Shown one piece after another: positions 35,724 through 50,115 of a DNA stretch of 64,000 bases. The notes beneath the pieces are model-generated. The model was not told where the DNA came from, did no database searches, and saw only the letters and a program-made list of their open reading frames with translations. The DNA is from Karalla daura (lineage: Eukaryota > Chordata > Actinopteri > Chaetodontiformes > Leiognathidae): NCBI GenBank assembly GCA_029224185.1, contig JANZKI010000029.1, positions 1,488,001-1,552,000 on the forward strand. The letters are read 5' to 3'. A program made the position numbers and the translations under genes. The stretch's first letter is position 1. Each line of letters starts with the position of its first letter.

Positions 35724-38700
35724 GCAGTTGTGGCCAACATGATGCATGTGGTAGAAAGAGCTTCTGAAATGCATTTTCCTACAGTTTCACGCTCGTAGTT
35801 CTGTGAAACGGCCGAAATCGGCGTAGTGAACACAATACAGGCAATTTGCTGTGTAGCAGGGGCCAACTGCTGCATCTTGCAGCAAAAGCTTCTCAAATGC
35901 ATTTTCTCAGTTTCGCGTTCGCAGTTCTACAAAAAGGCTCAACTTGGCTGTCGGAACACACATGACAGGCATTTTGCTGCGCAGTTGTGGCCAACATGAT
36001 GCATGTGGTAGAAAGAGCTTCTGACATGCATTTTCCTACAGTTTCACGCTCGTAGTTCTGTGAAACGGCCGAAATCGGCTTGGTGAACACCATACAGGCA
36101 ATTTGCTGTATAGTAGGGGCCAACTGCTGAATCTTGCAGCAAAAGCTTCTCAAATGCATTTTCTCAGTTTCGCGTTCGCAGTTCTACAAAAAGGCCCAAC
36201 TTGGCTGTCGGAACCCACATGACAGGCATTTTGCTGTGCAGTTGTGGCCAACATGATGCATGTGGTCGAAAGAGCTTCTGAAATGCATTTTCCTACAGTT
36301 TCACGCTCATAGTTCTGTGAAACGGCCGAAATCGGCGTGGTGAACACAATACAGGCAATTTGCTGTATAGCAGGGGCCAACTGCTGAATCTTGCAGCAAA
36401 AGCTTCTCAAATGCATTTTCTCAGTTTCGCGTTCGCAGTTCTACAAAAAGGCTCAACTTGGCTGTCGGAACCCACATGACAGGCATTTTGCTGTGCAGTT
36501 GTGGCCAACATGATGCATGTGGTAGAAAGAGCTTCTGAAATGCATTTTCCTACAGTTTCACGCTCGTAGTTCTGTGAAACGGCCGAAATCGGCGTAGTGA
36601 ACACAATACAGGCAATTTGCTGTATAGCAGGGGCCAACTGCTGCATCTTGCAGCAAAAGCTTCTCAAATGCATTTTCTCAGTTTCGCGTTCGCAGTTCTA
36701 CAAAAAGGCTCAACTTGGCTGTCGGAACCCACATGACAGGCATTTTGCTGCGCAGTTGTGGCCAACATGATGCATGTGGTAGAAAGAGCTTCTGAAATGC
36801 ATTTTCCTACAGTTTCACGCTCGTAGTTCTGTGAAACGGCCGAAATCGGCGTAGTGAACACAATACAGGCAATTTGCTGTATAGCAGGGGCCAACTGCTG
36901 AATCTTGCAGCAAAAGCTTCTCAAATGCATTTTCTCAGTTTTGCGTTCGCAGTTCTACAAAAAGGCTCAACTTGGCTGTCGGAACCCACATGACAGGCAT
37001 TTTGCTGTGCAGTTGTGGCCAACATGATGCATGTGGTAGAAAGAGCTTCTGAAATGCATTTTCCTACAGTTTCACGCTCGTAGTTCTGTGAAACGGCCGA
37101 AATCGGCGTGGTGAACACAATACAGGCAATTTGCTGTATAGCAGGGGCCAACTGCTGAATCTTGCAGCAAAAGCTTCTCAAATGCATTTTCTCAGTTTTG
37201 CGTTCGCAGTTCTACAAAAAGGCTCAACTTGGCTGTCGGAACCCACATGACAGGCATTTTGCTGTGCAGTTGTGGCCAACATGATGCATGTGGTAGAAAG
37301 AGCTTCTGAAATGCATTTTCCTACAGTTTCACGCTCGTAGTTCTGTGAAACGGCCGAAATCGGCGTAGTGAACACAATACAGGCAATTTGCTGTATAGCA
37401 GGGGCCAACTGCTGAATCTTGCAGCAAAAGCTTCTCAAATGCATTTTCTCAGTTTCGCGTTCGCAGTTCTACAAAAAGGCTCAACTTGGCTGTCGGAACC
37501 CACATGACAGGCATTTTGCTGTGCAGTTGTGGCCAACATGATGCATGTGGTAGAAAGAGCTTCTGAAATGCATTTTCCTACAGTTTCACGCTCGTAGTTC
37601 TGTGAAACGGCCGAAATTGGCGTGGTGAACACAATACAGGCAATTTGCTGTATAGCAGGGGCCAACTGCTGAATCTTGCAGCAAAAGCTTCTCAAATGCA
37701 TTTTCTCAGTTTCGCGTTCGCAGTTCTACAAAAAGGCTCAACTTGGCTGTCGGAACCCACATGACAGGCATTTTGCTGTGCAGTTGTGGCCAACATGATG
37801 CATGTGGTAGAAAGAGCTTCTGAAATGCATTTTCCTACAGTTTCACGCTCGTAGTTCTGTGAAACGGCCGAAATTGGCGTGGTGAACACAATACAGGCAA
37901 TTTGCTGTATAGCAGGGGCCAACTGCTGAATCTTGCAGCAAAAGCTTCTCAAATGCATTTTCTCAGTTTCGCGTTCGCAGTTCTACAAAAAGGCTCAACT
38001 TGGCTGTCGGAACCCACATGACAGGCATTTTGCTGTGCAGTTGTGGCCAACATGATGCATGTGGTAGAAAGAGCTTCTGAAATGCATTTTCCTACAGTTT
38101 CACGCTCGTAGTTCTGTGAAACGGCCGAAATCGGCGTGGTGAACACAATACAGGCAATTTGCTGTATAGCAGGGGCCAACTGCTGAATCTTGCAGCAAAA
38201 GCTTCTCAAATGCATTTTCTCAGTTTCGCGTTCGCAGTTCTACAAAAAGGCTCAACTTGGCTGTCGGAACCCACATGACAGGCATTTTGCTGTGCAGTTG
38301 TGGCCAACATGATGCATGTGGTAGAAAGAGCTTCTGAAATGCATTTTCCTACAGTTTCACGCTCGTAGTTCTGTGAAACGGCCGAAATTGGCGTGGTGAA
38401 CACAATACAGGCAATTTGCTGTATAGCAGGGGCCAACTGCTGAATCTTGCAGCAAAAGCTTCTCAAATGCATTTTCTCAGTTTCGCGTTCGCAGTTCTAC
38501 AAAAAGGCTCAACTTGGCTGTCGGAACCCACATGACAGGCATTTTGTTGTGCAGTTGTGGCCAACATGATGCATGTGGTAGAAAGAGCTTCTGAAATGCA
38601 TTTTCCTACAGTTTCACGCTCGTAGTTCTGTGAAACGGCCGAAATTGGCGTGGTGAACACAATACAGGCAATTTGCTGTATAGCAGGGGCCAACTGCTGA

Positions 38701-38807
38701 ATCTTGCAGCAAAAGCTTCTCAAATGCATTTTCTCAGTTTCGCGTTCGCAGTTCTACAAAAAGGCTCAACTTGGCTGTCGGAACCCACATGACAGGCATT
38801 TTGCTGT
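35724..38807. repeat. Canonical 12-unit higher-order repeat, copy 2 (3,084 bp)
   Basis: It has the same unit order and count as 4,627-7,710. A private T-to-C at 36,196 marks this copy. Confidence 0.85.
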
Positions 38808-41800
38808 GCAGTTGTGGCCAACATGATGCATGTGGTAGAAAGAGCTTCTGAAATGCATTTTCCTACAGTTTCACGCTCGTAGTTCTGTGAAACGGCCGAA
38901 ATCGGCGTAGTGAACACAATACAGGCAATTTGCTGTGTGGCAGGGGCCAACTGCTGCATCTTGCAGCAAAAGCTTCTCAAATGCATTTTCTCAGTTTCGC
39001 GTTCGCAGTTCTACAAAAAGGCTCAACTTGGCTGTCGGAACCCACATGACAGGCATTTTGCTGTGCAGTTGTGGCCAACATGATGCATGTGGTCGAAAGA
39101 GCTTCTGAAATGCATTTTCCTACAGTTTCACGCTCATAGTTCTGTGAAACGGCCGAAATCGGCGTGGTGAACACAATACAGGCAATTTGCTGTATAGCAG
39201 GGGCCAACTGCTGAATCTTGCAGCAAAAGCTTCTCAAATGCATTTTCTCAGTTTCGCGTTCGCAGTTCTACAAAAAGGCTCAACTTGGCTGTCGGAACCC
39301 ACATGACAGGCATTTTGCTGTGCAGTTGTGGCCAACATGATGCATGTGGTAGAAAGAGCTTCTGAAATGCATTTTCCTACAGCTTCACGCTCGTAGTTCT
39401 GTGAAACGGCCGAAATCGGCGTAGTGAACACAATACAGGCAATTTGCTGTATAGCAGGGGCCAACTGCTGAATCTTGCAGCAAAAGCTTCTCAAATGCAT
39501 TTTCTCAGTTTCGCGTTCGCAGTTCTACAAAAAGGCTCAACTTGGCTGTCGGAACCCACATGACAGGCATTTTGCTGCGCAGTTGTGGCCAACATGATGC
39601 ATGTGGTAGAAAGAGCTTCTGAAATGCATTTTCCTACAGTTTCACGCTCGTAGTTCTGTGAAACGGCCGAAATCGGCGTAGTGAACACAATACAGGCAAT
39701 TTGCTGTATAGCAGGGGCCAACTGCTGAATCTTGCAGCAAAAGCTTCTCAAATGCATTTTCTCAGTTTTGCGTTCGCAGTTCTACAAAAAGGCTCAACTT
39801 GGCTGTCGGAACCCACATGACAGGCATTTTGCTGTGCAGTTGTGGCCAACATGATGCATGTGGTAGAAAGAGCTTCTGAAATGCATTTTCCTACAGTTTC
39901 ACGCTCGTAGTTCTGTGAAACGGCCGAAATCGGCGTGGTGAACACAATACAGGCAATTTGCTGTATAGCAGGGGCCAACTGCTGAATCTTGCAGCAAAAG
40001 CTTCTCAAATGCATTTTCTCAGTTTTGCGTTCGCAGTTCTACAAAAAGGCTCAACTTGGCTGTCGGAACCCACATGACAGGCATTTTGCTGTGCAGTTGT
40101 GGCCAACATGATGCATGTGGTAGAAAGAGCTTCTGAAATGCATTTTCCTACAGTTTCACGCTCGTAGTTCTGTGAAACGGCCGAAATCGGCGTAGTGAAC
40201 ACAATACAGGCAATTTGCTGTATAGCAGGGGCCAACTGCTGAATCTTGCAGCAAAAGCTTCTCAAATGCATTTTCTCAGTTTCGCGTTCGCAGTTCTACA
40301 AAAAGGCTCAACTTGGCTGTCGGAACCCACATGACAGGCATTTTGCTGTGCAGTTGTGGCCAACATGATGCATGTGGTAGAAAGAGCTTCTGAAATGCAT
40401 TTTCCTACAGTTTCACGCTCGTAGTTCTGTGAAACGGCCGAAATTGGCGTGGTGAACACAATACAGGCAATTTGCTGTATAGCAGGGGCCAACTGCTGAA
40501 TCTTGCAGCAAAAGCTTCTCAAATGCATTTTCTCAGTTTCGCGTTCGCAGTTCTACAAAAAGGCTCAACTTGGCTGTCGGAACCCACATGACAGGCATTT
40601 TGCTGTGCAGTTGTGGCCAACATGATGCATGTGGTAGAAAGAGCTTCTGAAATGCATTTTCCTACAGTTTCACGCTCGTAGTTCTGTGAAACGGCCGAAA
40701 TTGGCGTGGTGAACACAATACAGGCAATTTGCTGTATAGCAGGGGCCAACTGCTGAATCTTGCAGCAAAAGCTTCTCAAATGCATTTTCTCAGTTTCGCG
40801 TTCGCAGTTCTACAAAAAGGCTCAACTTGGCTGTCGGAACCCACATGACAGGCATTTTGCTGTGCAGTTGTGGCCAACATGATGCATGTGGTAGAAAGAG
40901 CTTCTGAAATGCATTTTCCTACAGTTTCACGCTCGTAGTTCTGTGAAACGGCCGAAATTGGCGTGGTGAACACAATACAGGCAATTTGCTGTATAGCAGG
41001 GGCCAACTGCTGAATCTTGCAGCAAAAGCTTCTCAAATGCATTTTCTCAGTTTCGCGTTCGCAGTTCTACAAAAAGGCTCAACTTGGCTGTCGGAACCCA
41101 CATGACAGGCATTTTGCTGTGCAGTTGTGGCCAACATGATGCATGTGGTAGAAAGAGCTTCTGAAATGCATTTTCCTACAGTTTCACGCTCGTAGTTCTG
41201 TGAAACGGCCGAAATTGGCGTGGTGAACACAATACAGGCAATTTGCTGTATAGCAGGGGCCAACTGCTGAATCTTGCAGCAAAAGCTTCTCAAATGCATT
41301 TTCTCAGTTTCGCGTTCGCAGTTCTACAAAAAGGCTCAACTTGGCTGTCGGAACCCACATGACAGGCATTTTGCTGTGCAGTTGTGGCCAACATGATGCA
41401 TGTGGTAGAAAGAGCTTCTGAAATGCATTTTCCTACAGTTTCACGCTCGTAGTTCTGTGAAACGGCCGAAATTGGCGTGGTGAACACAATACAGGCAATT
41501 TGCTGTATAGCAGGGGCCAACTGCTGAATCTTGCAGCAAAAGCTTCTCAAATGCATTTTCTCAGTTTCGCGTTCGCAGTTCTACAAAAAGGCTCAACTTG
41601 GCTGTCGGAACCCACATGACAGGCATTTTGCTGTGCAGTTGTGGCCAACATGATGCATGTGGTAGAAAGAGCTTCTGAAATGCATTTTCCTACAGTTTCA
41701 CGCTCGTAGTTCTGTGAAACGGCCGAAATTGGCGTGGTGAACACAATACAGGCAATTTGCTGTATAGCAGGGGCCAACTGCTGAATCTTGCAGCAAAAGC

Positions 41801-42148
41801 TTCTCAAATGCATTTTCTCAGTTTCGCGTTCGCAGTTCTACAAAAAGGCTCAACTTGGCTGTCGGAACCCACATGACAGGCATTTTGCTGTGCAGTTGTG
41901 GCCAACATGATGCATGTGGTAGAAAGAGCTTCTGAAATGCATTTTCCTACAGTTTCACGCTCGTAGTTCTGTGAAACGGCCGAAATTGGCGTGGTGAACA
42001 CAATACAGGCAATTTGCTGTATAGCAGGGGCCAACTGCTGAATCTTGCAGCAAAAGCTTCTCAAATGCATTTTCTCAGTTTCGCGTTCGCAGTTCTACAA
42101 AAAGGCTCAACTTGGCTGTCGGAACCCACATGACAGGCATTTTGCTGT

Positions 42149-45100
42149 GCAGTTGTGGCCAACATGATGCATGTGGTAGAAAGAGCTTCTGAAATGCATT
42201 TTCCTACAGTTTCACGCTCGTAGTTCTGTGAAACGGCCGAAATCGGCGTAGTGAACACAATACAGGCAATTTGCTGTATAGCAGGGGCCAACTGCTGCAT
42301 CTTGCAGCAAAAGCTTCTCAAATGCATTTTCTCAGTTTCGCGTTCGCAGTTCTACAAAAAGGCTCAACTTGGCTGTCGGAACCCACATGACAGGCATTTT
42401 GCTGCGCAGTTGTGGCCAACATGATGCATGTAGTAGAAAGAGCTTCTGAAATGCATTTTCCTACAGTTTCACGCTCGTAGTTCTGTGAAACGGCCGAAAT
42501 TGGCGTGGTGAACACAATACAGGCAATTTGCTGTATAGCAGGGGCCAACTGCTGAATCTTGCAGCAAAAGCTTCTCAAATGCATTTTCTCAGTTTCGCGT
42601 TCGCAGTTCTACAAAAAGGCTCAACTTGGCTGTCGGAACCCACATGACAGGCATTTTGCTGCGCAGTTGTGGCCAACATGATGCATGTGGTAGAAAGAGC
42701 TTCTGAAATGCATTTTCTTACAGTTTCACGCTTGTAGTTCTGTGAAACGGCCGAAATTGGCGTGGTGAACACAATACAGGCAATTTGCTGTATAGCAGGG
42801 GCCAACTGCTGAATCTTGCAGCAAAAGCTTCTCAAATGCATTTTCTCAGTTTCGCGTTCGCAGTTCTACAAAAAGGCTCAACTTGGCTGTCGGAACCCAC
42901 ATGACAGGCATTTTGCTGTGCAGTTGTGGCCAACATGATGCATGTGGTAGAAAGAGCTTCTGAAATGCATTTTCCTACAGTTTCACGCTCGTAGTTCTGT
43001 GAAACGGCCGAAATTGGCGTGGTGAACACAATACAGGCAATTTGCTGTATAGCAGGGGCCAACTGCTGAATCTTGCAGCAAAAGCTTCTCAAATGCATTT
43101 TCTCAGTTTCGCGTTCGCAGTTCTACAAAAAGGCTCAACTTGGCTGTCGGAACCCACATGACAGGCATTTTGTTGTGCAGTTGTGGCCAACATGATGCAT
43201 GTGGTAGAAAGAGCTTCTGAAATGCATTTTCCTACAGTTTCACGCTCGTAGTTCTGTGAAACGGCCGAAATTGGCGTGGTGAACACAATACAGGCAATTT
43301 GCTGTATAGCAGGGGCCAACTGCTGAATCTTGCAGCAAAAGCTTCTCAAATGCATTTTCTCAGTTTCGCGTTCGCAGTTCTACAAAAAGGCTCAACTTGG
43401 CTGTCGGAACCCACATGACAGGCATTTTGTTGTGCAGTCGTGGCCAACATGATGCATGTGGTAGAAAGAGCTTCTGAAATGCATTTTCCTACAGTTTCAC
43501 GCTCGTAGTTCTGTGAAACGGCCGAAATCGGCGTGGTGAACACAATACAGGCAATTTGCTGTATAGCAGGGGCCAACTGCTGAATCTTGCAGCAAAAGCT
43601 TCTCAAATGCATTTTCTCAGTTTTGCGTTCGCAGTTCTACAAAAAGGCTCAACTTGGCTGTCGGAACCCACATGACAGGCATTTTGCTGTGCAGTTGTGG
43701 CCAACATGATGCATGTGGTAGAAAGAGCTTCTGAAATGCATTTTCCTACAGTTTCACGCTCGTAGTTCTGTGAAACGGCCGAAATCGCCGTAGTGAACAC
43801 AATACAGGCAATTTGCTGTATAGCAGGGGCCAACTGCTGAATCTTGCAGCAAAAGCTTCTCAAATGCATTTTCTCAGTTTCGCGTTCGCAGTTCTACAAA
43901 AAGGCTCAACTTGGCTGTCGGAACCCACATGACAGGCATTTTGCTGTGCAGTTGTGGCCAACATGATGCATGTGGTAGAAAGAGCTTCTGAAATGCATTT
44001 TCCTACAGTTTCACGCTCGTAGTTCTGTGAAACGGCCGAAATTGGCGTGGTGAACACAATACAGGCAATTTGCTGTATAGCAGGGGCCAACTGCTGAATC
44101 TTGCAGCAAAAGCTTCTCAAATGCATTTTCTCAGTTTCGCGTTCGCAGTTCTACAAAAAGGCTCAACTTGGCTGTCGGAACCCACATGACAGGCATTTTG
44201 CTGTGCAGTTGTGGCCAACATGATGCATGTGGTAGAAAGAGCTTCTGAAATGCATTTTCCTACAGTTTCACGCTCGTAGTTCTGTGAAACGGCCGAAATT
44301 GGCGTGGTGAACACAATACAGGCAATTTGCTGTATAGCAGGGGCCAACTGCTGAATCTTGCAGCAAAAGCTTCTCAAATGCATTTTCTCAGTTTCGCGTT
44401 CGCAGTTCTACAAAAAGGCTCAACTTGGCTGTCGGAACCCACATGACAGGCATTTTGCTGTGCAGTTGTGGCCAACATGATGCATGTGGTAGAAAGAGCT
44501 TCTGAAATGCATTTTCCTACAGTTTCACGCTCGTAGTTCTGTGAAACGGCCGAAATTGGCGTGGTGAACACAATACAGGCAATTTGCTGTATAGCAGGGG
44601 CCAACTGCTGAATCTTGCAGCAAAAGCTTCTCAAATGCATTTTCTCAGTTTCGCGTTCGCAGTTCTACAAAAAGGCTCAACTTGGCTGTCGGAACCCACA
44701 TGACAGGCATTTTGCTGTGCAGTTGTGGCCAACATGATGCATGTGGTAGAAAGAGCTTCTGAAATGCATTTTCCTACAGTTTCACGCTCGTAGTTCTGTG
44801 AAACGGCCGAAATTGGCGTGGTGAACACAATACAGGCAATTTGCTGTATAGCAGGGGCCAACTGCTGAATCTTGCAGCAAAAGCTTCTCAAATGCATTTT
44901 CTCAGTTTCGCGTTCGCAGTTCTACAAAAAGGCTCAACTTGGCTGTCGGAACCCACATGACAGGCATTTTGCTGTGCAGTTGTGGCCAACATGATGCATG
45001 TGGTAGAAAGAGCTTCTGAAATGCATTTTCCTACAGTTTCACGCTCGTAGTTCTGTGAAACGGCCGAAATTGGCGTGGTGAACACAATACAGGCAATTTG

Positions 45101-46517
45101 CTGTATAGCAGGGGCCAACTGCTGAATCTTGCAGCAAAAGCTTCTCAAATGCATTTTCTCAGTTTCGCGTTCGCAGTTCTACAAAAAGGCTCAACTTGGC
45201 TGTCGGAACCCACATGACAGGCATTTTGCTGTGCAGTTGTGGCCAACATGATGCATGTGGTAGAAAGAGCTTCTGAAATGCATTTTCCTACAGTTTCACG
45301 CTCGTAGTTCTGTGAAACGGCCGAAATTGGCGTGGTGAACACAATACAGGCAATTTGCTGTATAGCAGGGGCCAACTGCTGAATCTTGCAGCAAAAGCTT
45401 CTCAAATGCATTTTCTCAGTTTCGCGTTCGCAGTTCTACAAAAAGGCTCAACTTGGCTGTCGGAACCCACATGACAGGCATTTTGCTGTGCAGTTGTGGC
45501 CAACATGATGCATGTGGTAGAAAGAGCTTCTGAAATGCATTTTCCTACAGTTTCACGCTCGTAGTTCTGTGAAACGGCCGAAATTGGCGTGGTGAACACA
45601 ATACAGGCAATTTGCTGTATAGCAGGGGCCAACTGCTGAATCTTGCAGCAAAAGCTTCTCAAATGCATTTTCTCAGTTTCGCGTTCGCAGTTCTACAAAA
45701 AGGCTCAACTTGGCTGTCGGAACCCACATGACAGGCATTTTGCTGTGCAGTTGTGGCCAACATGATGCATGTGGTAGAAAGAGCTTCTGAAATGCATTTT
45801 CCTACAGTTTCACGCTCGTAGTTCTGTGAAACGGCCGAAATTGGCGTGGTGAACACAATACAGGCAATTTGCTGTATAGCAGGGGCCAACTGCTGAATCT
45901 TGCAGCAAAAGCTTCTCAAATGCATTTTCTCAGTTTCGCGTTCGCAGTTCTACAAAAAGGCTCAACTTGGCTGTCGGAACCCACATGACAGGCATTTTGC
46001 TGTGCAGTTGTGGCCAACATGATGCATGTGGTAGAAAGAGCTTCTGAAATGCATTTTCCTACAGTTTCACGCTCGTAGTTCTGTGAAACGGCCGAAATTG
46101 GCGTGGTGAACACAATACAGGCAATTTGCTGTATAGCAGGGGCCAACTGCTGAATCTTGCAGCAAAAGCTTCTCAAATGCATTTTCTCAGTTTCGCGTTC
46201 GCAGTTCTACAAAAAGGCTCAACTTGGCTGTCGGAACCCACATGACAGGCATTTTGCTGTGCAGTTGTGGCCAACATGATGCATGTGGTAGAAAGAGCTT
46301 CTGAAATGCATTTTCCTACAGTTTCACGCTCGTAGTTCTGTGAAACGGCCGAAATTGGCGTGGTGAACACAATACAGGCAATTTGCTGTATAGCAGGGGC
46401 CAACTGCTGAATCTTGCAGCAAAAGCTTCTCAAATGCATTTTCTCAGTTTCGCGTTCGCAGTTCTACAAAAAGGCTCAACTTGGCTGTCGGAACCCACAT
46501 GACAGGCATTTTGCTGT
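42149..46517. repeat. M-K-R series, copy A, 17 units (4,369 bp)
   Basis: Its markers are p150C (42,298), p27A (42,432), p56T (42,718), p6C (43,439) and p98C (43,788), then ten plain units. The same ordered markers recur at +4,369 bp. Confidence 0.9.
43948..46517. repeat. Homogeneous run of ten plain units
   Basis: Ten consecutive units (2,570 bp) look identical by eye and carry none of the class markers. Comparable runs of seven are at 40,350-42,148 and 48,317-50,115. Confidence 0.8.
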
Positions 46518-49500
46518 GCAGTTGTGGCCAACATGATGCATGTGGTAGAAAGAGCTTCTGAAATGCATTTTCCTACAGTTTCACGCTCGTAGTTCTGTGA
46601 AACGGCCGAAATCGGCGTAGTGAACACAATACAGGCAATTTGCTGTATAGCAGGGGCCAACTGCTGCATCTTGCAGCAAAAGCTTCTCAAATGCATTTTC
46701 TCAGTTTCGCGTTCGCAGTTCTACAAAAAGGCTCAACTTGGCTGTCGGAACCCACATGACAGGCATTTTGCTGCGCAGTTGTGGCCAACATGATGCATGT
46801 AGTAGAAAGAGCTTCTGAAATGCATTTTCCTACAGTTTCACGCTCGTAGTTCTGTGAAACGGCCGAAATTGGCGTGGTGAACACAATACAGGCAATTTGC
46901 TGTATAGCAGGGGCCAACTGCTGAATCTTGCAGCAAAAGCTTCTCAAATGCATTTTCTCAGTTTCGCGTTCGCAGTTCTACAAAAAGGCTCAACTTGGCT
47001 GTCGGAACCCACATGACAGGCATTTTGCTGCGCAGTTGTGGCCAACATGATGCATGTGGTAGAAAGAGCTTCTGAAATGCATTTTCTTACAGTTTCACGC
47101 TTGTAGTTCTGTGAAACGGCCGAAATTGGCGTGGTGAACACAATACAGGCAATTTGCTGTATAGCAGGGGCCAACTGCTGAATCTTGCAGCAAAAGCTTC
47201 TCAAATGCATTTTCTCAGTTTCGCGTTCGCAGTTCTACAAAAAGGCTCAACTTGGCTGTCGGAACCCACATGACAGGCATTTTGCTGTGCAGTTGTGGCC
47301 AACATGATGCATGTGGTAGAAAGAGCTTCTGAAATGCATTTTCCTACAGTTTCACGCTCGTAGTTCTGTGAAACGGCCGAAATTGGCGTGGTGAACACAA
47401 TACAGGCAATTTGCTGTATAGCAGGGGCCAACTGCTGAATCTTGCAGCAAAAGCTTCTCAAATGCATTTTCTCAGTTTCGCGTTCGCAGTTCTACAAAAA
47501 GGCTCAACTTGGCTGTCGGAACCCACATGACAGGCATTTTGTTGTGCAGTTGTGGCCAACATGATGCATGTGGTAGAAAGAGCTTCTGAAATGCATTTTC
47601 CTACAGTTTCACGCTCGTAGTTCTGTGAAACGGCCGAAATTGGCGTGGTGAACACAATACAGGCAATTTGCTGTATAGCAGGGGCCAACTGCTGAATCTT
47701 GCAGCAAAAGCTTCTCAAATGCATTTTCTCAGTTTCGCGTTCGCAGTTCTACAAAAAGGCTCAACTTGGCTGTCGGAACCCACATGACAGGCATTTTGTT
47801 GTGCAGTCGTGGCCAACATGATGCATGTGGTAGAAAGAGCTTCTGAAATGCATTTTCCTACAGTTTCACGCTCGTAGTTCTGTGAAACGGCCGAAATCGG
47901 CGTGGTGAACACAATACAGGCAATTTGCTGTATAGCAGGGGCCAACTGCTGAATCTTGCAGCAAAAGCTTCTCAAATGCATTTTCTCAGTTTTGCGTTCG
48001 CAGTTCTACAAAAAGGCTCAACTTGGCTGTCGGAACCCACATGACAGGCATTTTGCTGTGCAGTTGTGGCCAACATGATGCATGTGGTAGAAAGAGCTTC
48101 TGAAATGCATTTTCCTACAGTTTCACGCTCGTAGTTCTGTGAAACGGCCGAAATCGCCGTAGTGAACACAATACAGGCAATTTGCTGTATAGCAGGGGCC
48201 AACTGCTGAATCTTGCAGCAAAAGCTTCTCAAATGCATTTTCTCAGTTTCGCGTTCGCAGTTCTACAAAAAGGCTCAACTTGGCTGTCGGAACCCACATG
48301 ACAGGCATTTTGCTGTGCAGTTGTGGCCAACATGATGCATGTGGTAGAAAGAGCTTCTGAAATGCATTTTCCTACAGTTTCACGCTCGTAGTTCTGTGAA
48401 ACGGCCGAAATTGGCGTGGTGAACACAATACAGGCAATTTGCTGTATAGCAGGGGCCAACTGCTGAATCTTGCAGCAAAAGCTTCTCAAATGCATTTTCT
48501 CAGTTTCGCGTTCGCAGTTCTACAAAAAGGCTCAACTTGGCTGTCGGAACCCACATGACAGGCATTTTGCTGTGCAGTTGTGGCCAACATGATGCATGTG
48601 GTAGAAAGAGCTTCTGAAATGCATTTTCCTACAGTTTCACGCTCGTAGTTCTGTGAAACGGCCGAAATTGGCGTGGTGAACACAATACAGGCAATTTGCT
48701 GTATAGCAGGGGCCAACTGCTGAATCTTGCAGCAAAAGCTTCTCAAATGCATTTTCTCAGTTTCGCGTTCGCAGTTCTACAAAAAGGCTCAACTTGGCTG
48801 TCGGAACCCACATGACAGGCATTTTGCTGTGCAGTTGTGGCCAACATGATGCATGTGGTAGAAAGAGCTTCTGAAATGCATTTTCCTACAGTTTCACGCT
48901 CGTAGTTCTGTGAAACGGCCGAAATTGGCGTGGTGAACACAATACAGGCAATTTGCTGTATAGCAGGGGCCAACTGCTGAATCTTGCAGCAAAAGCTTCT
49001 CAAATGCATTTTCTCAGTTTCGCGTTCGCAGTTCTACAAAAAGGCTCAACTTGGCTGTCGGAACCCACATGACAGGCATTTTGCTGTGCAGTTGTGGCCA
49101 ACATGATGCATGTGGTAGAAAGAGCTTCTGAAATGCATTTTCCTACAGTTTCACGCTCGTAGTTCTGTGAAACGGCCGAAATTGGCGTGGTGAACACAAT
49201 ACAGGCAATTTGCTGTATAGCAGGGGCCAACTGCTGAATCTTGCAGCAAAAGCTTCTCAAATGCATTTTCTCAGTTTCGCGTTCGCAGTTCTACAAAAAG
49301 GCTCAACTTGGCTGTCGGAACCCACATGACAGGCATTTTGCTGTGCAGTTGTGGCCAACATGATGCATGTGGTAGAAAGAGCTTCTGAAATGCATTTTCC
49401 TACAGTTTCACGCTCGTAGTTCTGTGAAACGGCCGAAATTGGCGTGGTGAACACAATACAGGCAATTTGCTGTATAGCAGGGGCCAACTGCTGAATCTTG

Positions 49501-50115
49501 CAGCAAAAGCTTCTCAAATGCATTTTCTCAGTTTCGCGTTCGCAGTTCTACAAAAAGGCTCAACTTGGCTGTCGGAACCCACATGACAGGCATTTTGCTG
49601 TGCAGTTGTGGCCAACATGATGCATGTGGTAGAAAGAGCTTCTGAAATGCATTTTCCTACAGTTTCACGCTCGTAGTTCTGTGAAACGGCCGAAATTGGC
49701 GTGGTGAACACAATACAGGCAATTTGCTGTATAGCAGGGGCCAACTGCTGAATCTTGCAGCAAAAGCTTCTCAAATGCATTTTCTCAGTTTCGCGTTCGC
49801 AGTTCTACAAAAAGGCTCAACTTGGCTGTCGGAACCCACATGACAGGCATTTTGCTGTGCAGTTGTGGCCAACATGATGCATGTGGTAGAAAGAGCTTCT
49901 GAAATGCATTTTCCTACAGTTTCACGCTCGTAGTTCTGTGAAACGGCCGAAATTGGCGTGGTGAACACAATACAGGCAATTTGCTGTATAGCAGGGGCCA
50001 ACTGCTGAATCTTGCAGCAAAAGCTTCTCAAATGCATTTTCTCAGTTTCGCGTTCGCAGTTCTACAAAAAGGCTCAACTTGGCTGTCGGAACCCACATGA
50101 CAGGCATTTTGCTGT
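46518..50115. repeat. M-K-R series, copy B, 14 units (3,598 bp)
   Basis: It has the same ordered markers (p27A 46,801, p6C 47,808, p98C 48,157) followed by seven plain units instead of ten. It differs from copy A only by three whole plain units, as far as I can see. Confidence 0.9.
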
